A stretch of 64,000 bases of DNA from Shimia_B sp038528385 (GTDB taxonomy: Bacteria; Pseudomonadota; Alphaproteobacteria; Rhodobacterales; Rhodobacteraceae). The stretch covers positions 310,001 to 374,000 of the forward strand of contig JBCBET010000003.1 of NCBI GenBank assembly GCA_038528385.1. Reading direction: 5' to 3'. Below the pieces are notes generated by a model, which saw only the letters and a list, made by a program, of their open reading frames with translations, did not search any database and was not told where the DNA came from. This document shows, piece by piece, positions 1 through 10,368 of this stretch (position 1 is its first letter; every line of letters begins with the position of its first letter). A program made the translations under genes and the position numbers.

Positions 1-31
1 CCTGGAGCGCGGCGTCGTCTAGCTTGGTCAT
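1..31 (-). CDS. Start of an unidentified gene, cut by the window edge
   Basis: On the minus strand an ATG at 31..29 opens a frame reading MTKLDDAALQ before the window ends. The ATG overlaps the TGA of the preceding GNAT gene in an ATGA arrangement, as at many junctions in this window, so it is probably the next gene of that operon. Ten residues are too few to assign a family. Confidence 0.5.
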   Translation of the reverse strand, partial: MTKLDDAALQ

Positions 32-1224
32 TCCTGTTCCTCTACGTCGATCTTCTTGAACGGGCCGTAGCTCGTGAGGATCTCGTTTTCCTGCTCCACC
101 GCGTCGCGCTCCCGCTCCAGGAATTCCGCGACGGCATCGGCAAAGCGCGGATCTGCGATCCAGTGGAGCGAATGGCACGTCACCGGCAGGTAACCCCGTG
201 CCAGCTTGTGCGTTCCTTGCGCACCGGCCTCCACCCGCGTCAACCCGTGCGCGATCGCGAAATCGATGGCCTGGTAGTAGCAGAGCTCGAAATGGAGGCA
301 GGGATGGTCTTCGGTGCAGCCCCAGTAGCGGCCGTAAAGCGTCTCGCGTCCGATGAAGTTGAGCGCGCCGGCCACGTAACGCCCGTCGCGCTCGGCCAGC
401 ACTAGGAGCATGTCGTCGCGCAGCACCTCCTGCGCGCGGTCGAAGAAAGCGCGGGTGAGGTAGGGCGTGCCCCATTTGCGCGCGCCGGTATCCTGATAGA
501 ACCGCCAGAACGCGTCCCAATGCTCGGGCTTGAGGTCGTCGCCGGTGAGCGCGTGGATGGTGCCGCCGAAGGCCTGCGCCTGCGTGCGTTCCTTGCGAAT
601 GTTCTTGCGCTTGCGGGAATTGAGCGAGGCGAGGAAGCCGTCGAAATCGGCGTATCCGTCATTGAGCCAGTGAAACTGCTGGGAGGCGCGGGGCATGAGG
701 CCCATGGCGCGGCCCGCCTCGGCCTCCGCCCCGGTGCAGAACGTGATGTGGAGCGAGCTCAGCCCGTTCTGGTCTGCGATCTGCACCGCGCCCTGCACGA
801 GGGCCGCCTGCGCGATCTCCGCGTGTTCCGGCTTCACCAAAAGCCTGCGTCCCGTGGCGGGCGTGTGGGGCACGGCCATCTGCAGCTTGGGGTAGTAGCG
901 CCCGCCCGCGCGTTCCAGCGCGTGCGCCCAGTTGTGATCGAATATGTACTCGCCCTGGCTGTGGGCCTTGGCGTAGAGCGGGGCGACGCCGATCGTCTCT
1001 CCTCCCACGCGCGCCTCGAGGTAACGCGGCTCCCACCCGGTGCCCACGCCCACGGACCGGCTGTCCTCCAGCGCCTTGAGAAAGCGGTGCGTGGTGAACG
1101 GGTCCAGGGGCCGCGCGCTCCCCTCTGGTGCTGCGCAGGCATCCCAGACCTCCGGCGCGATCTCGGCGAGGGAGGGGAGGACGCGCACCTCCACGGGGGT
1201 CTCTTTGGGTTGCGGGTTGGCCAT
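28..1224 (-). CDS. GNAT-superfamily acyltransferase, DUF482/COG3146 type
   Basis: A 398-residue soluble protein that resembles the long FemAB-like GNAT proteins of COG3146. Recognisable stretches are a basic segment NSRKRKNIRKERTQA near the middle and a C-terminal part with GAQGTHKLARGYLP. Members are often annotated as peptidoglycan-biosynthesis or N-acetyltransferase proteins, but the substrate is unknown and I do not assign one. The ATG is followed by a Pro/Glu-rich start and lies 24 bp beyond the end of the GDPD gene, so RidA, GDPD and this gene probably form one minus-strand operon. Its stop overlaps the ATG of a further gene at the window edge. Confidence 0.75.
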   Translation of the reverse strand: MANPQPKETPVEVRVLPSLAEIAPEVWDACAAPEGSARPLDPFTTHRFLKALEDSRSVGVGTGWEPRYLEARVGGETIGVAPLYAKAHSQGEYIFDHNWAHALERAGGRYYPKLQMAVPHTPATGRRLLVKPEHAEIAQAALVQGAVQIADQNGLSSLHITFCTGAEAEAGRAMGLMPRASQQFHWLNDGYADFDGFLASLNSRKRKNIRKERTQAQAFGGTIHALTGDDLKPEHWDAFWRFYQDTGARKWGTPYLTRAFFDRAQEVLRDDMLLVLAERDGRYVAGALNFIGRETLYGRYWGCTEDHPCLHFELCYYQAIDFAIAHGLTRVEAGAQGTHKLARGYLPVTCHSLHWIADPRFADAVAEFLERERDAVEQENEILTSYGPFKKIDVEEQE

Positions 1225-1247
1225 GGGGAGGATGTGGGCGCGGCCCC

Positions 1248-1994
1248 TCAGGCGTCAAGCGCGGGCAGGTAGGTCTCGAACGTGATCTGATGCGCCACCT
1301 CGCGCGCCCGCGCGGCCTCCTCCGGGCTCCTGATGGTCCAGGAGGCCACCGTCGCGCCCGCCGCTTTGATCCGCTGCACGGGTTCGGCCCCGAGGTCCCT
1401 GTGATCGTGGGAGATGAACGTCGCGCCCACGCGCGCGTAGTCCGGGATCGGCGCGAGCTCGGCGCGCCGCGCGGCGGGGATCGTGGGCCACTGTTCGGCA
1501 CTGAAGGCGCAGGTGGTGATCCCGCGCGGCACGGCGGGCGCGTGCTCTGCCATGGCGGCGACCGCATGGGGATTGAACGACATCACCGCGACCGGTCCTT
1601 CATAGGCCTCGAGCGCCGCCGCCACTGCCGTCTCGAGCGGGCCGACATCCGGCCCGAGCGCCCCGTCCTGATCCTTGATCTCGATGAGGAGCGGCACGCG
1701 CCCGGCCACGAGCTCGAGGACCTCCCCCAGCGTCGGAGCCCCCGAGGGCCCGCCCAGGAGCCCGAGCGCCGCGAGCTCGTCCGCGCTGCGCGTCCGCACG
1801 GTGCCCGCCACGCCTGTGAGCCGCTCGGTCCCGTAATCGTGAAACACCATCGCCTGCCCGTCGGCGGAGAGCTGTACGTCGATTTCGATCCCGTACCCGG
1901 CTTCGACGGCCGCCAGCACCGCCTCGCGGCTGTTCTCGGGCCGCCCGGCCCCGTGCAGCGCGCGATGGGCGAAGGGCCGCGACCAGAAGCTCAT
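1248..1994 (-). CDS. Glycerophosphodiester phosphodiesterase family protein
   Basis: A 248-residue TIM-barrel phosphodiesterase predicted to hydrolyse glycerophosphodiesters to glycerol 3-phosphate and an alcohol. The family signature is visible: His10-Arg11 at the start of the barrel, Glu20 in RPEN, the metal-binding pair Glu37/Asp39 in EIDV, and His52-Asp53 in VFHD. There is no signal peptide, so it should be cytoplasmic. The frame is open far upstream, but the ATG at 1994 begins the conserved domain at once and overlaps the stop of the RidA gene by 4 bp (ATGA), which supports this start and translational coupling. Confidence 0.88.
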   Translation of the reverse strand: MSFWSRPFAHRALHGAGRPENSREAVLAAVEAGYGIEIDVQLSADGQAMVFHDYGTERLTGVAGTVRTRSADELAALGLLGGPSGAPTLGEVLELVAGRVPLLIEIKDQDGALGPDVGPLETAVAAALEAYEGPVAVMSFNPHAVAAMAEHAPAVPRGITTCAFSAEQWPTIPAARRAELAPIPDYARVGATFISHDHRDLGAEPVQRIKAAGATVASWTIRSPEEAARAREVAHQITFETYLPALDA

Positions 1995-2455
1995 GCGATC
2001 TGGAAGATGCCTTCGATCTCCACCGCGACGCCCAGCGGCAGCGAGGCCGCGCTCACCGCGCTCCGCGCGTGGCGCCCGGCATCGCCCAGCGCCTCCACGA
2101 GGAAATCGGAGGCGCCGTTGATCACCTTGGGCTGGTCGGTGAAGTCCGCGGTGGAATTGACGAAGCCCACGAGCTTCACCACGCGCACAAGCCGGTCGAG
2201 ATCGCCCTCGCAGGCCGCCTTCACCTGCGCGAGAAGCGAGATGGCGCAGCTCCGCGCCGCCGCCGCGCCCGCGGCCACCTCCATGTCCGCGCCGAGCTTG
2301 CCGGTGATGAGCCCCTCCGCCCCGGCGGAGATTTGCCCCGATACATGGACGAGGTCCCCCACCCGCACGAAGGGCACGTAATTCGCCGCCGGTGCCGGTG
2401 CCTCGGGCAGTGTCACGCCGATCTCTGCGAGCCGCTCTTCGTAGTTTGCTGCCAT
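1991..2455 (-). CDS. RidA family (YjgF/YER057c/UK114) protein
   Basis: A 154-residue protein of the RidA fold. It carries the segment GDLVHVSGQIS and ends in a conserved VEIEGIFQIA strand. Classical RidA hydrolyses reactive enamine/imine intermediates made by PLP enzymes. This one is of the longer (about 150-residue) subgroup, so deaminase activity is only inferred. It is the first gene of a probable minus-strand operon with GDPD and the GNAT protein. About 200 bp upstream, towards the HlyD gene, hold no gene. Confidence 0.85.
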   Translation of the reverse strand: MAANYEERLAEIGVTLPEAPAPAANYVPFVRVGDLVHVSGQISAGAEGLITGKLGADMEVAAGAAAARSCAISLLAQVKAACEGDLDRLVRVVKLVGFVNSTADFTDQPKVINGASDFLVEALGDAGRHARSAVSAASLPLGVAVEIEGIFQIA

Positions 2456-2662
2456 CGAGGCCTCCTTGTCGCGTCGCGTGCACCATAGTCGGACCGCGCG
2501 GCACCGAAACCCCCTTCCTGCGGCTCGCGATCCCTCCGCCCGGGCAGTGGTCTCGGCAGGGCACCCCCGAGCGAAGCGAGGCCACCGAAGGCCGAACGCG
2601 CCAGCGTGAGGGGGAGGCGGGCGGGCCCGGTCCGGAAAACCGCGCCTGTCCAGAGGCTGGGC

Positions 2663-4144
2663 TCAGCTTTCGCGGAACGCGCGGGAGAAGTAGTCCGCCA
2701 GGGGCTTCACGAGGTAGGCCAGCGGCGTGCGGTCGTCGGTCCGGATGAAGCTCTCCACCGGCATGCCCGGGATGAGCGACACCCCCTCCGGCAGCCGCGC
2801 GATCTGGCCCTCGCTCAGGATGATCTCGGCCCGGTAGAAGCTCGCCCGCGTGGCCTCGTCCTCGAACGCATCGGCCGAGAGCTGCAGCACCTGCCCCTCG
2901 AGCTCCGGCGTCGTGCGCTGGTCGAGCGCGGAGAACCGCAGCGTCACGTTCTGGCCCACGAAGACTTGGTCGATATGGATCGGGTCCACCTCCGCGGCGA
3001 TGATGAGCGGGCGGTCCTGGGGCACGATGAAGAGCACCGGCTCCGCCGCGCGGATCACCGCCCGCTCGGTGAAGACGGTCAGCCCGTAGACCACGCCCGA
3101 CACCGGCGCCGTGATATCGAGCCGGTTCAGCCGCTCGAGAAGCCCCGCGCGCCGCTCGATGAGCTCCACCTCGTTGAAGCGGATGTCGCGGAGCTGCGTG
3201 ATCGCCTCCTCCCGGCGGGTGGAGCGCAGGCTCAGCATCTCGATGTCGATCTCGGTGACGCGGCCCTCGGCCTGGGCGCGGGAGGCCCGCAATTCCCCGA
3301 TGGAGCCGAGCAGGTTGGCCTCTTCCCGCTCGAGCGCCAGCACGCGCCCGAGCTGCGCGAGGCCGCGATCCAGCAGGTCCTGCTGCCCCTCGAGCTCCTG
3401 GTCGATGAGCTCCACCTGCCGCTCCAGCGCGGCGAGCTGCGCGTCGATGCCGTCGGTCTGGTCCTCGATCTGGCCGCGGCGTTTTTCGAGCTGTTCGATC
3501 CGGGCCGCCACCGTCTCGCCCCGCGCCGCGAAGAGCCGGCGCTGCCCTTCGATGAGGTCGGCCACATCGGCGTTGCCCTCCGCCTGGAGGAGCGCGGCCG
3601 GAAAGGCGATGGTTTCGGTCCCGTCGCGTTCCGCCTCCAGCCGCGCGCGCCGGGCCGTCGTCTCCCAGAGCTGGCCCTCGATGAGCGCGAGCTCGGAGCG
3701 CAGGAGCGTGTCGTCGAGCCGGATCAGAACCTCGCCCGCGGCCACGTCGGCGCCTTCATCCACGATGAGCTCGGCCACGACGCCGCCGTCGAGGTGCTGA
3801 ACGACCTGCCGGTTGCGGTCCACCTCGATGCGGCCCGACGCCACGATCGCGCCGGAGATGTTGGCCTGCGTGGCCCAGGTGCCGAACCCGCCCACGAGGA
3901 GCGCGAGCCCGATGAGCCCGAAAGTGAGAGGACGGCGCGCCGACCAGCCCTCCGCCTTCGGCCCGGGCGCCTTGGCCTGCAAGGCCGCCGGGGGCGCCTT
4001 GGCCGCAGGGGGCGCCTTGCCCCCCGGTGCCGCCCCTGCCTTCGGGGCCGCTGCCCCTGCTGTCTTCGGACCGGATGCTCCCGACTTCGGGGCCGCTCCT
4101 CCCGTCTTCCCTGGCGTCTTCTTCCCTGGCGTCTTCAGCTTCAT
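2663..4144 (-). CDS. Type I secretion periplasmic adaptor (HlyD/PrtE family)
   Basis: A 493-residue membrane-fusion protein linking the inner-membrane ABC exporter to an outer-membrane TolC-type channel. Residues 1-70 form a Lys/Ala/Pro/Gly-rich cytoplasmic tail, unusually long for the family. One membrane helix lies near 73-92 (PLTFGLIGLALLVGG). Long coiled coils follow, flanked by lipoyl-like halves, and the C-terminal beta-barrel has the motif GMPVESFIRT. The ATG overlaps the stop of the ABC gene by 4 bp (ATGA), fixing the start and showing coupling. No TolC gene or RTX substrate lies in the window, so the cargo is unknown. Confidence 0.9.
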   Translation of the reverse strand: MKLKTPGKKTPGKTGGAAPKSGASGPKTAGAAAPKAGAAPGGKAPPAAKAPPAALQAKAPGPKAEGWSARRPLTFGLIGLALLVGGFGTWATQANISGAIVASGRIEVDRNRQVVQHLDGGVVAELIVDEGADVAAGEVLIRLDDTLLRSELALIEGQLWETTARRARLEAERDGTETIAFPAALLQAEGNADVADLIEGQRRLFAARGETVAARIEQLEKRRGQIEDQTDGIDAQLAALERQVELIDQELEGQQDLLDRGLAQLGRVLALEREEANLLGSIGELRASRAQAEGRVTEIDIEMLSLRSTRREEAITQLRDIRFNEVELIERRAGLLERLNRLDITAPVSGVVYGLTVFTERAVIRAAEPVLFIVPQDRPLIIAAEVDPIHIDQVFVGQNVTLRFSALDQRTTPELEGQVLQLSADAFEDEATRASFYRAEIILSEGQIARLPEGVSLIPGMPVESFIRTDDRTPLAYLVKPLADYFSRAFRES

Positions 4145-5892
4145 GTCACGCCTCCCGCCTGGCCCCGCGCCGCATTGGCCCGGATTTCCGCCTGGTTCTG
4201 CACCACTTCGCGCAGCACCTCCTCCTTGGGCCCGAAGGCCCGCCGCTGCCCGTTCTCGAGCATCAGAAGTACGTCGCATTCCTGGATCGCCGCGGGCCGG
4301 TGGGCCATGATCATGATCGCGCCCCCTGCCGCCTTGAGGTCGCGGATCGCCTTGTTGAGCGCCTGGCTGCCGTCATTGTCGAGGTTCGAATTCGGCTCGT
4401 CGAGCACGAGGAGGACCGGGTCGCCATACATCGCCCGCGCCAGCCCGATCCGCTGGACCTGCCCGCCCGAGAGCCGCCCGCCGATGGCGCTCACGCGCGT
4501 GTCGTAGCCGTCCGGGAGCTGCAGGATCATCTCGTGGGCCGCGGCCTTTTTGGCCGCCTCCACCACCTTCTGGGCGTCCGGCGTCTGGGAGAGGCGCGCG
4601 ATGTTTTCCGCGATGGTCCCCTCGAACAGCTGCACGCGCTGCGGCAGGTATCCGATGAGCTGGCCCAGCACGTCGGGCTCGTAATTCTCGAGGCTCGCCC
4701 CGTCGAGGCGGATCTTGCCGCCCGCGGGTCTCCAGACGCCCGTGATGGCCCGCGCCAGGGTGGATTTGCCCGCGCCGGAGGGGCCGATGACCCCGCAGGC
4801 CTGCCCCGGCTCGATCTTGAAGGACACGATGCGCAATGCCGCCTGGGACTCGCCCGGCGGGATGATCGTGGCCTGCTGCGCCTCGAGCCGCGCGCGGGGG
4901 CGCGGCAGCGCCGTGCGCTGCTCCTCCTGGGGCACCTCGCTCAGGAGCGTGGCGAGCCCGGCCCAGCCGTCCCGCGCGCGCTGCACGAGCGGCCACTGGC
5001 CCACGAGCTGTTCCACCGGCGCCAGCGCCCGGCCGAGCAGGATCGAGCCCGCGATCATCGCGCCGGGCGTGAGCTCGCCCCGCAGCACCAGGAGCGCGCC
5101 GAGGCCCAGCATGGCCGATTGCAGGAAGAGCCGGAACGCCTTCGTCGTCGTCTGGAACGTCCCGCCCTGATCCGCCGCCGCGATGCCCTGGCGCAGGCTC
5201 GCATCGCGCGCCACCTGCCAGCGGGTGAAGGACGCGTCGCGCATGCCCAGCGCCTGGACCATCTCCGCCTCGTTCTTGAGCTGCTCGCTCAGCCGCTCGG
5301 CCTGGATCTGGGCGGAGTTGGCTTCCTTCAGCGGGCGCTTGGTGAGCACCTGGTTCATGATCGCCAGCGTCACGAGCACCGCGGCACCGGCGAGCGCCAG
5401 CGTCCCCAGCCAGGGGTGGAAGATGAAGATGCCGAAGATGAAAAGCGGCGTCCACGGAATGTCGAAAAAGGCCATGAGCACGGGCGAGGTCATGAGCCGC
5501 TGCACCGCCTCGAGGTCCCTCAGACCCATGGCCTTGGCCGGGTTCGGGTCGATCGCCGTGCGCCGGATCACCGCCGAGAACACCCGCCGGTCGAGCCGCG
5601 ACTGGAACCGCGCGCCCACGCGCCCCATCACGCGCCCCCGCGCGTAATCGAGGAGGCCCATCATCCCGTAGAGGAACGCCACCAGCACCGAGAGCGCCAC
5701 CAGCGTCTCCACCGACCGCGAGCCCAGCACCCGGTCATAGACCTGGAGCATGTAGATCGGCCCGGTGAGCATCAGGAGGTTCACGAAAAAGCTGAACGTG
5801 CCCACGAACCAGTAGAGCCCGCGGCTCTCCTGGCGCGCGGCACGGAGCTCGTTCAGGCCGGGTTCGACGGTCGAGGGCGCGGACGGGGGCAT
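4141..5892 (-). CDS. Type I secretion ABC transporter, permease/ATPase fusion (PrtD family)
   Basis: A 583-residue exporter half with an N-terminal membrane domain (about residues 25-320, first helix in LYWFVGTFSFFVNLLMLTG) and a C-terminal ATPase. Visible motifs are Walker A GPSGAGKST near 367-375, the signature LSGGQVQRIGLARAMY, Walker B LLVLDEPNSNLD and the switch His in MAHRP. No C39 peptidase domain is present, so it belongs to the PrtD/AprD protease-exporter type rather than the bacteriocin type. It precedes the HlyD gene with a 4-bp overlap. The pair should secrete a protein with a C-terminal signal, which is not encoded nearby. Confidence 0.92.
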   Translation of the reverse strand: MPPSAPSTVEPGLNELRAARQESRGLYWFVGTFSFFVNLLMLTGPIYMLQVYDRVLGSRSVETLVALSVLVAFLYGMMGLLDYARGRVMGRVGARFQSRLDRRVFSAVIRRTAIDPNPAKAMGLRDLEAVQRLMTSPVLMAFFDIPWTPLFIFGIFIFHPWLGTLALAGAAVLVTLAIMNQVLTKRPLKEANSAQIQAERLSEQLKNEAEMVQALGMRDASFTRWQVARDASLRQGIAAADQGGTFQTTTKAFRLFLQSAMLGLGALLVLRGELTPGAMIAGSILLGRALAPVEQLVGQWPLVQRARDGWAGLATLLSEVPQEEQRTALPRPRARLEAQQATIIPPGESQAALRIVSFKIEPGQACGVIGPSGAGKSTLARAITGVWRPAGGKIRLDGASLENYEPDVLGQLIGYLPQRVQLFEGTIAENIARLSQTPDAQKVVEAAKKAAAHEMILQLPDGYDTRVSAIGGRLSGGQVQRIGLARAMYGDPVLLVLDEPNSNLDNDGSQALNKAIRDLKAAGGAIMIMAHRPAAIQECDVLLMLENGQRRAFGPKEEVLREVVQNQAEIRANAARGQAGGVT

Positions 5893-6051
5893 AGAGGCTC
5901 GCTCTTTGGATGGCTACCGCACTATCTCTGATGGGGGGCGGCGGGTGAAGCAATCTTTTCCCACCGGGCGCGGCGCAGCGACGGGATTATGTGACAAATC
6001 CCGCCTGCTTGCCGACCGTATGCCGCCCGTCTGCCACCCGTGTCCGGCGCC

Positions 6052-8187
6052 TCAGCCGCCCCCGAGGATGCCTCGGAGCACGTCGAGGATGAGGCCTTCC
6101 ACCGCGTTCTGAGGCTGCCGGGCGGGGGGGCGCGGCGCCGCCTGCGCCCGCGCCGCGGCGGGCGGATCGATGCGGCGCGCCATGGGCAGCGGCGGCGGCG
6201 GGACGGGGCCGTGGACGCGGGACATGGTCTCGCGCCAGATATCTGCGGGCAGCCCCGATCCCGTGACGCCCGTCAGCGGGCGGTTGTCGTCGTAGCCCAT
6301 CCAGACGCCGGTGACGTAATCGGCGGTGAAGCCGATGAACCACGCATCCCGCGCGGCCTGCGTGGTGCCGGTCTTGCCGGCGATCTCGTAGCCGTCGATG
6401 CGCGCCCGCCGGCCCGTGCCGCGCTCCACGGTTTCGTGCATCATGTAGACGAGCTTCGCCGCCGCGTCCTCGGTGATGACGCGCTCCTGGATGCCGCCGC
6501 CGGTGCCCATGAGCGGCTCCGGGTCGCCGAGGAGGCGCAGCTCCTCGAGCCCGTAGGGCACCACCGCCGAGCCGCCGTTGAGGATGCCCGCATAGGCCCC
6601 CGTCATCTCCAGAAGCGTGCTCTCCGAGGCGCCGAGCGCCAGCGCCGGGCCCGCCGCGAGCTCCGAGCGGATGCCGAAATCCTCGGCCACCTTGCGCACG
6701 AGATCGCGGCCCAGCGCCTCCGATATCTTCACCGCCGGGATGTTGAGCGAGCGCGCCAGCGCCTGGGTGAGCGTCACGCGGCCCGCGAATTCCTGCGAAT
6801 AGTTGCGCGGCGCGTAGGTCCCCGATCCCGGCACCTCGATCGACCAGGGCGCGTCCACGACCGTGTCGTTGGGCCCGTAGCCCAGCTCCATCGCCGTGGC
6901 GTAGACGAAGGGCTTGAAGGTGGAGCCCGTCTGCCGGTTGGCCTGCACCGCGCGGTTGAATGCGCCCGCCACGCGCAGATCGCGCCCGCCCACCATGGCG
7001 CGCACCGCGCCGTCGGCGCTCATGACGACGATGGCGGCCTCGGCCTCCGACCCCTCGCGCACCTTCTCCTCGAAGACCTGTACCAGCGCCTCTTCGGCCG
7101 CGCGCTGGATGCGCGGGTCGAAGGTGGAGCGAATGATGACGTCCTCGGTGGTGTCGCGGGTGAAGAATTCGGGGCCCGTGGACATCACCCAATCGGTGAA
7201 ATAGCCGCCCTGCCGCGCCGCCGCCGCTGCGCTCAGCGTCGCGGGGTTGGCCTGGGCGAAGGCCGCCTCGGCCTCCGACAGGTACCCCTCCTCGCGCATG
7301 AGCCGCACGACCGTCGCCGCGCGCGCCTGGCTGCGCTCCAGGTTGTTGGTGGGGGCAAAACGCGACGGGGCCACGAGGAGGCCCGCGAGCATCGCCGCCT
7401 CCGCGGGCGTGGCCTCAGAGGCGGGCTTGCCGAAATAGCGCTGCGTGGCCGCCTCGAAGCCGCGCGCGGTGGAGCCCAGGAACGCGCGGTTGAGGTAGAT
7501 CGTGAGGATCTCGTCCTTGGAGTAGCGGATCTCCATTCCGAGCGCGAAAAGCGCCTCCCGCGCCTTGCGCGCGATGGAGCCCTCCCGGCAATCGGCCTCG
7601 TAGGCGGCCTCCGACGGCCAGGCCTCCGGGTCGAAGGGCGTGCCCATGCACACCAGCTTCGCCGTCTGCTGCGTGAGGGTGGAGCCGCCATGGCCCGAGA
7701 GCGGCCCGCGCCCCTCGCTGAGGTTGATGCGGATGGCCGAGGCGATGCCCCGCGGGCTGATCCCCAAGTGGCGGTAGAAACGGCGATCCTCCGTGGCGAG
7801 GACGGCGTTGGTGATGTGCGGGCTCACCGTGTCCACGCTCACCCGCCCGCCGAACTGATCGCCGCGCCAGGCGAAGGTCTGACCGTCGCGGTCGAGCATC
7901 GTGACCGAGCCCCGCGCGCGCTGGTCGATGAGGGTCTCCGCCGGCGGCAGCGTCACCGCCACGTAGAGCGCGGCGAGCGCCACGAGCACGGTGACCGTGG
8001 CCCCGGCGCGCCAGGTGACCGACCAGAGTAGCCCGAAGACCCAGCGCACGAGGCGCGCATACCAGGGCCGCCGCCGGGCGCTGCGGCGGCGCGCGGGTTT
8101 CCGCCGGGTCTCGCGCCGCGTCTCCTTGGTGGGCGCCGGGCGGCGCTCCGCCACGAGGCGGCGTTTGCGGTTGGGTGGTCTGCTCAT
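6052..8187 (-). CDS. Penicillin-binding protein 1A family, transglycosylase/transpeptidase
   Basis: A bifunctional class A PBP of 711 residues that polymerises glycan strands and crosslinks peptides in the periplasm. A strongly basic cytoplasmic tail (about 50 residues, many Arg) precedes one membrane helix (VTVLVALAALYVAV). The GT51 domain shows EDRRFYRHLG near residue 130 and GGSTLTQQTAKL. The transpeptidase domain shows the serine motif STFK near 419 and KTGTT near 603. An upstream in-frame start at 8238 exists, but the ATG at 8187 begins the basic tail typical of the family. It is monocistronic, with glnK transcribed divergently. Confidence 0.9.
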   Translation of the reverse strand: MSRPPNRKRRLVAERRPAPTKETRRETRRKPARRRSARRRPWYARLVRWVFGLLWSVTWRAGATVTVLVALAALYVAVTLPPAETLIDQRARGSVTMLDRDGQTFAWRGDQFGGRVSVDTVSPHITNAVLATEDRRFYRHLGISPRGIASAIRINLSEGRGPLSGHGGSTLTQQTAKLVCMGTPFDPEAWPSEAAYEADCREGSIARKAREALFALGMEIRYSKDEILTIYLNRAFLGSTARGFEAATQRYFGKPASEATPAEAAMLAGLLVAPSRFAPTNNLERSQARAATVVRLMREEGYLSEAEAAFAQANPATLSAAAAARQGGYFTDWVMSTGPEFFTRDTTEDVIIRSTFDPRIQRAAEEALVQVFEEKVREGSEAEAAIVVMSADGAVRAMVGGRDLRVAGAFNRAVQANRQTGSTFKPFVYATAMELGYGPNDTVVDAPWSIEVPGSGTYAPRNYSQEFAGRVTLTQALARSLNIPAVKISEALGRDLVRKVAEDFGIRSELAAGPALALGASESTLLEMTGAYAGILNGGSAVVPYGLEELRLLGDPEPLMGTGGGIQERVITEDAAAKLVYMMHETVERGTGRRARIDGYEIAGKTGTTQAARDAWFIGFTADYVTGVWMGYDDNRPLTGVTGSGLPADIWRETMSRVHGPVPPPPLPMARRIDPPAAARAQAAPRPPARQPQNAVEGLILDVLRGILGGG

Positions 8188-8478
8188 GATCGGGCGGCGT
8201 CCTGCAGCTCGCGCGTGTTGTGCCAGCTTATCCAACACGCTGCGGGAAGTAACGGTCGGATTGCCGATTTCGCTGCGTCTCGGGCCGCATTCCCAAAACG
8301 CTCAAATTTCAGGCGATGATTAGATTTTGTGCAAAAATCGACTCCACTTTCCCCGCGCATGGGCGCCGCGGCGGGAGGTTTGCTTGAATAGGAGGCATCT
8401 TCCGTCACTCCTCCCGAAAGCGCGCGCCGCCAGTGCTGCTGCGGTGCGGCAATCACGGAACTAGGAAGGGGACGACAC

Positions 8479-8817
8479 GTGAAAATGATCGTTGCAGCCA
8501 TCAAGCCGTTCAAGCTCGAGGAGGTGCGCGAAGCGCTCACCGGTCTCGGCGTGCGCGGCATGATGGTCACAGAAATCAAGGGCTTCGGCTCGCAATCGGG
8601 ACATACGGAGATCTATCGCGGCGCAGAATACGCGGTGAACTTCGTGCCGAAGGTGAAACTCGAGATCGTCGTGGCCGACGCCATGGCGGAGCAGGTCGTC
8701 GAGGCCATCGCCAAGACCGCCAAGACCGACAAGATCGGCGACGGCAAGGTCTTCACGATCGACGTCGAGAGCGCGCTCCGCGTCCGCACCGGCGAACTCA
8801 ACGACGAAGCGCTCTGA
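8479..8817 (+). CDS. glnK: PII nitrogen regulatory protein (GlnK/GlnB)
   Basis: A 112-residue PII signal protein that senses 2-oxoglutarate, ATP/ADP and glutamine state. It has the N-terminus MKMIVAAIKPFKLEEVREAL, Tyr51 in the T-loop (EIYRGAEYAV), which is the uridylylation site, and the C-terminal signature GDGKVFTIDVESALRVRTGE. It sits 30 bp upstream of amtB, the classic glnK-amtB pair in which GlnK docks on and blocks the ammonium channel when nitrogen is plentiful. The 240 bp upstream should hold an NtrC-controlled promoter, but I could not define it. Confidence 0.95.
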   Translation: MKMIVAAIKPFKLEEVREALTGLGVRGMMVTEIKGFGSQSGHTEIYRGAEYAVNFVPKVKLEIVVADAMAEQVVEAIAKTAKTDKIGDGKVFTIDVESALRVRTGELNDEAL

Positions 8818-8847
8818 TCGCGCGTGATCCAACTCAGGGACAAACAC

Positions 8848-10188
<1,341 letters not shown>

Positions 10189-10217
10189 TCCCCCTTCCGA
10201 TCGGCCTTCGGACCCTG

Positions 10218-10249
10218 CCCCGGCGCACCCTCGTGCGCCGGGGCTTTTT
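10218..10249 (+). terminator. Rho-independent terminator of glnK-amtB
   Basis: An 11-bp perfect stem (CCCCGGCGCAC paired with GTGCGCCGGGG) with loop CCTC at 10229-10232 is followed by C and five T residues (10245-10249). It begins 29 bp after the amtB stop. Confidence 0.93.
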
Positions 10250-10329
10250 CATGGCCAAGCCATTGATTTCGTTGAGTTGACAGCTGTCAACTTTTGGCGG
10301 TTCCACGGCGCACGGTTTCCGGTTCCGGG

Positions 10330-10357
10330 GGCCATGATTTTCCGAAGAAAATCATGG
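10330..10357 (-). terminator. Stem-loop after the aminotransferase gene
   Basis: A 12-bp perfect stem (GCCATGATTTTC with its complement) has the tetraloop CGAA on the plus strand and TTCG on the minus strand. It lies 11 bp beyond the aminotransferase stop. No run of T follows on either strand, so it may act as an mRNA 3-prime end stabiliser or a weak terminator rather than a canonical terminator. Confidence 0.5.
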
Positions 10358-10368
10358 CGCGTACGGGG

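Noticed and set aside
1995..2585. Long upstream extension of the GDPD frame
   Set aside because: It lies opposite the RidA reading frame on the same strand in another phase and gives low-complexity Arg/Gly/Ala sequence.
8239..8478. Sigma-54 promoter before glnK
   Set aside because: A GG-N10-GC spacing is present, but the rest of the TGGCAC-N5-TTGCW consensus is not matched.
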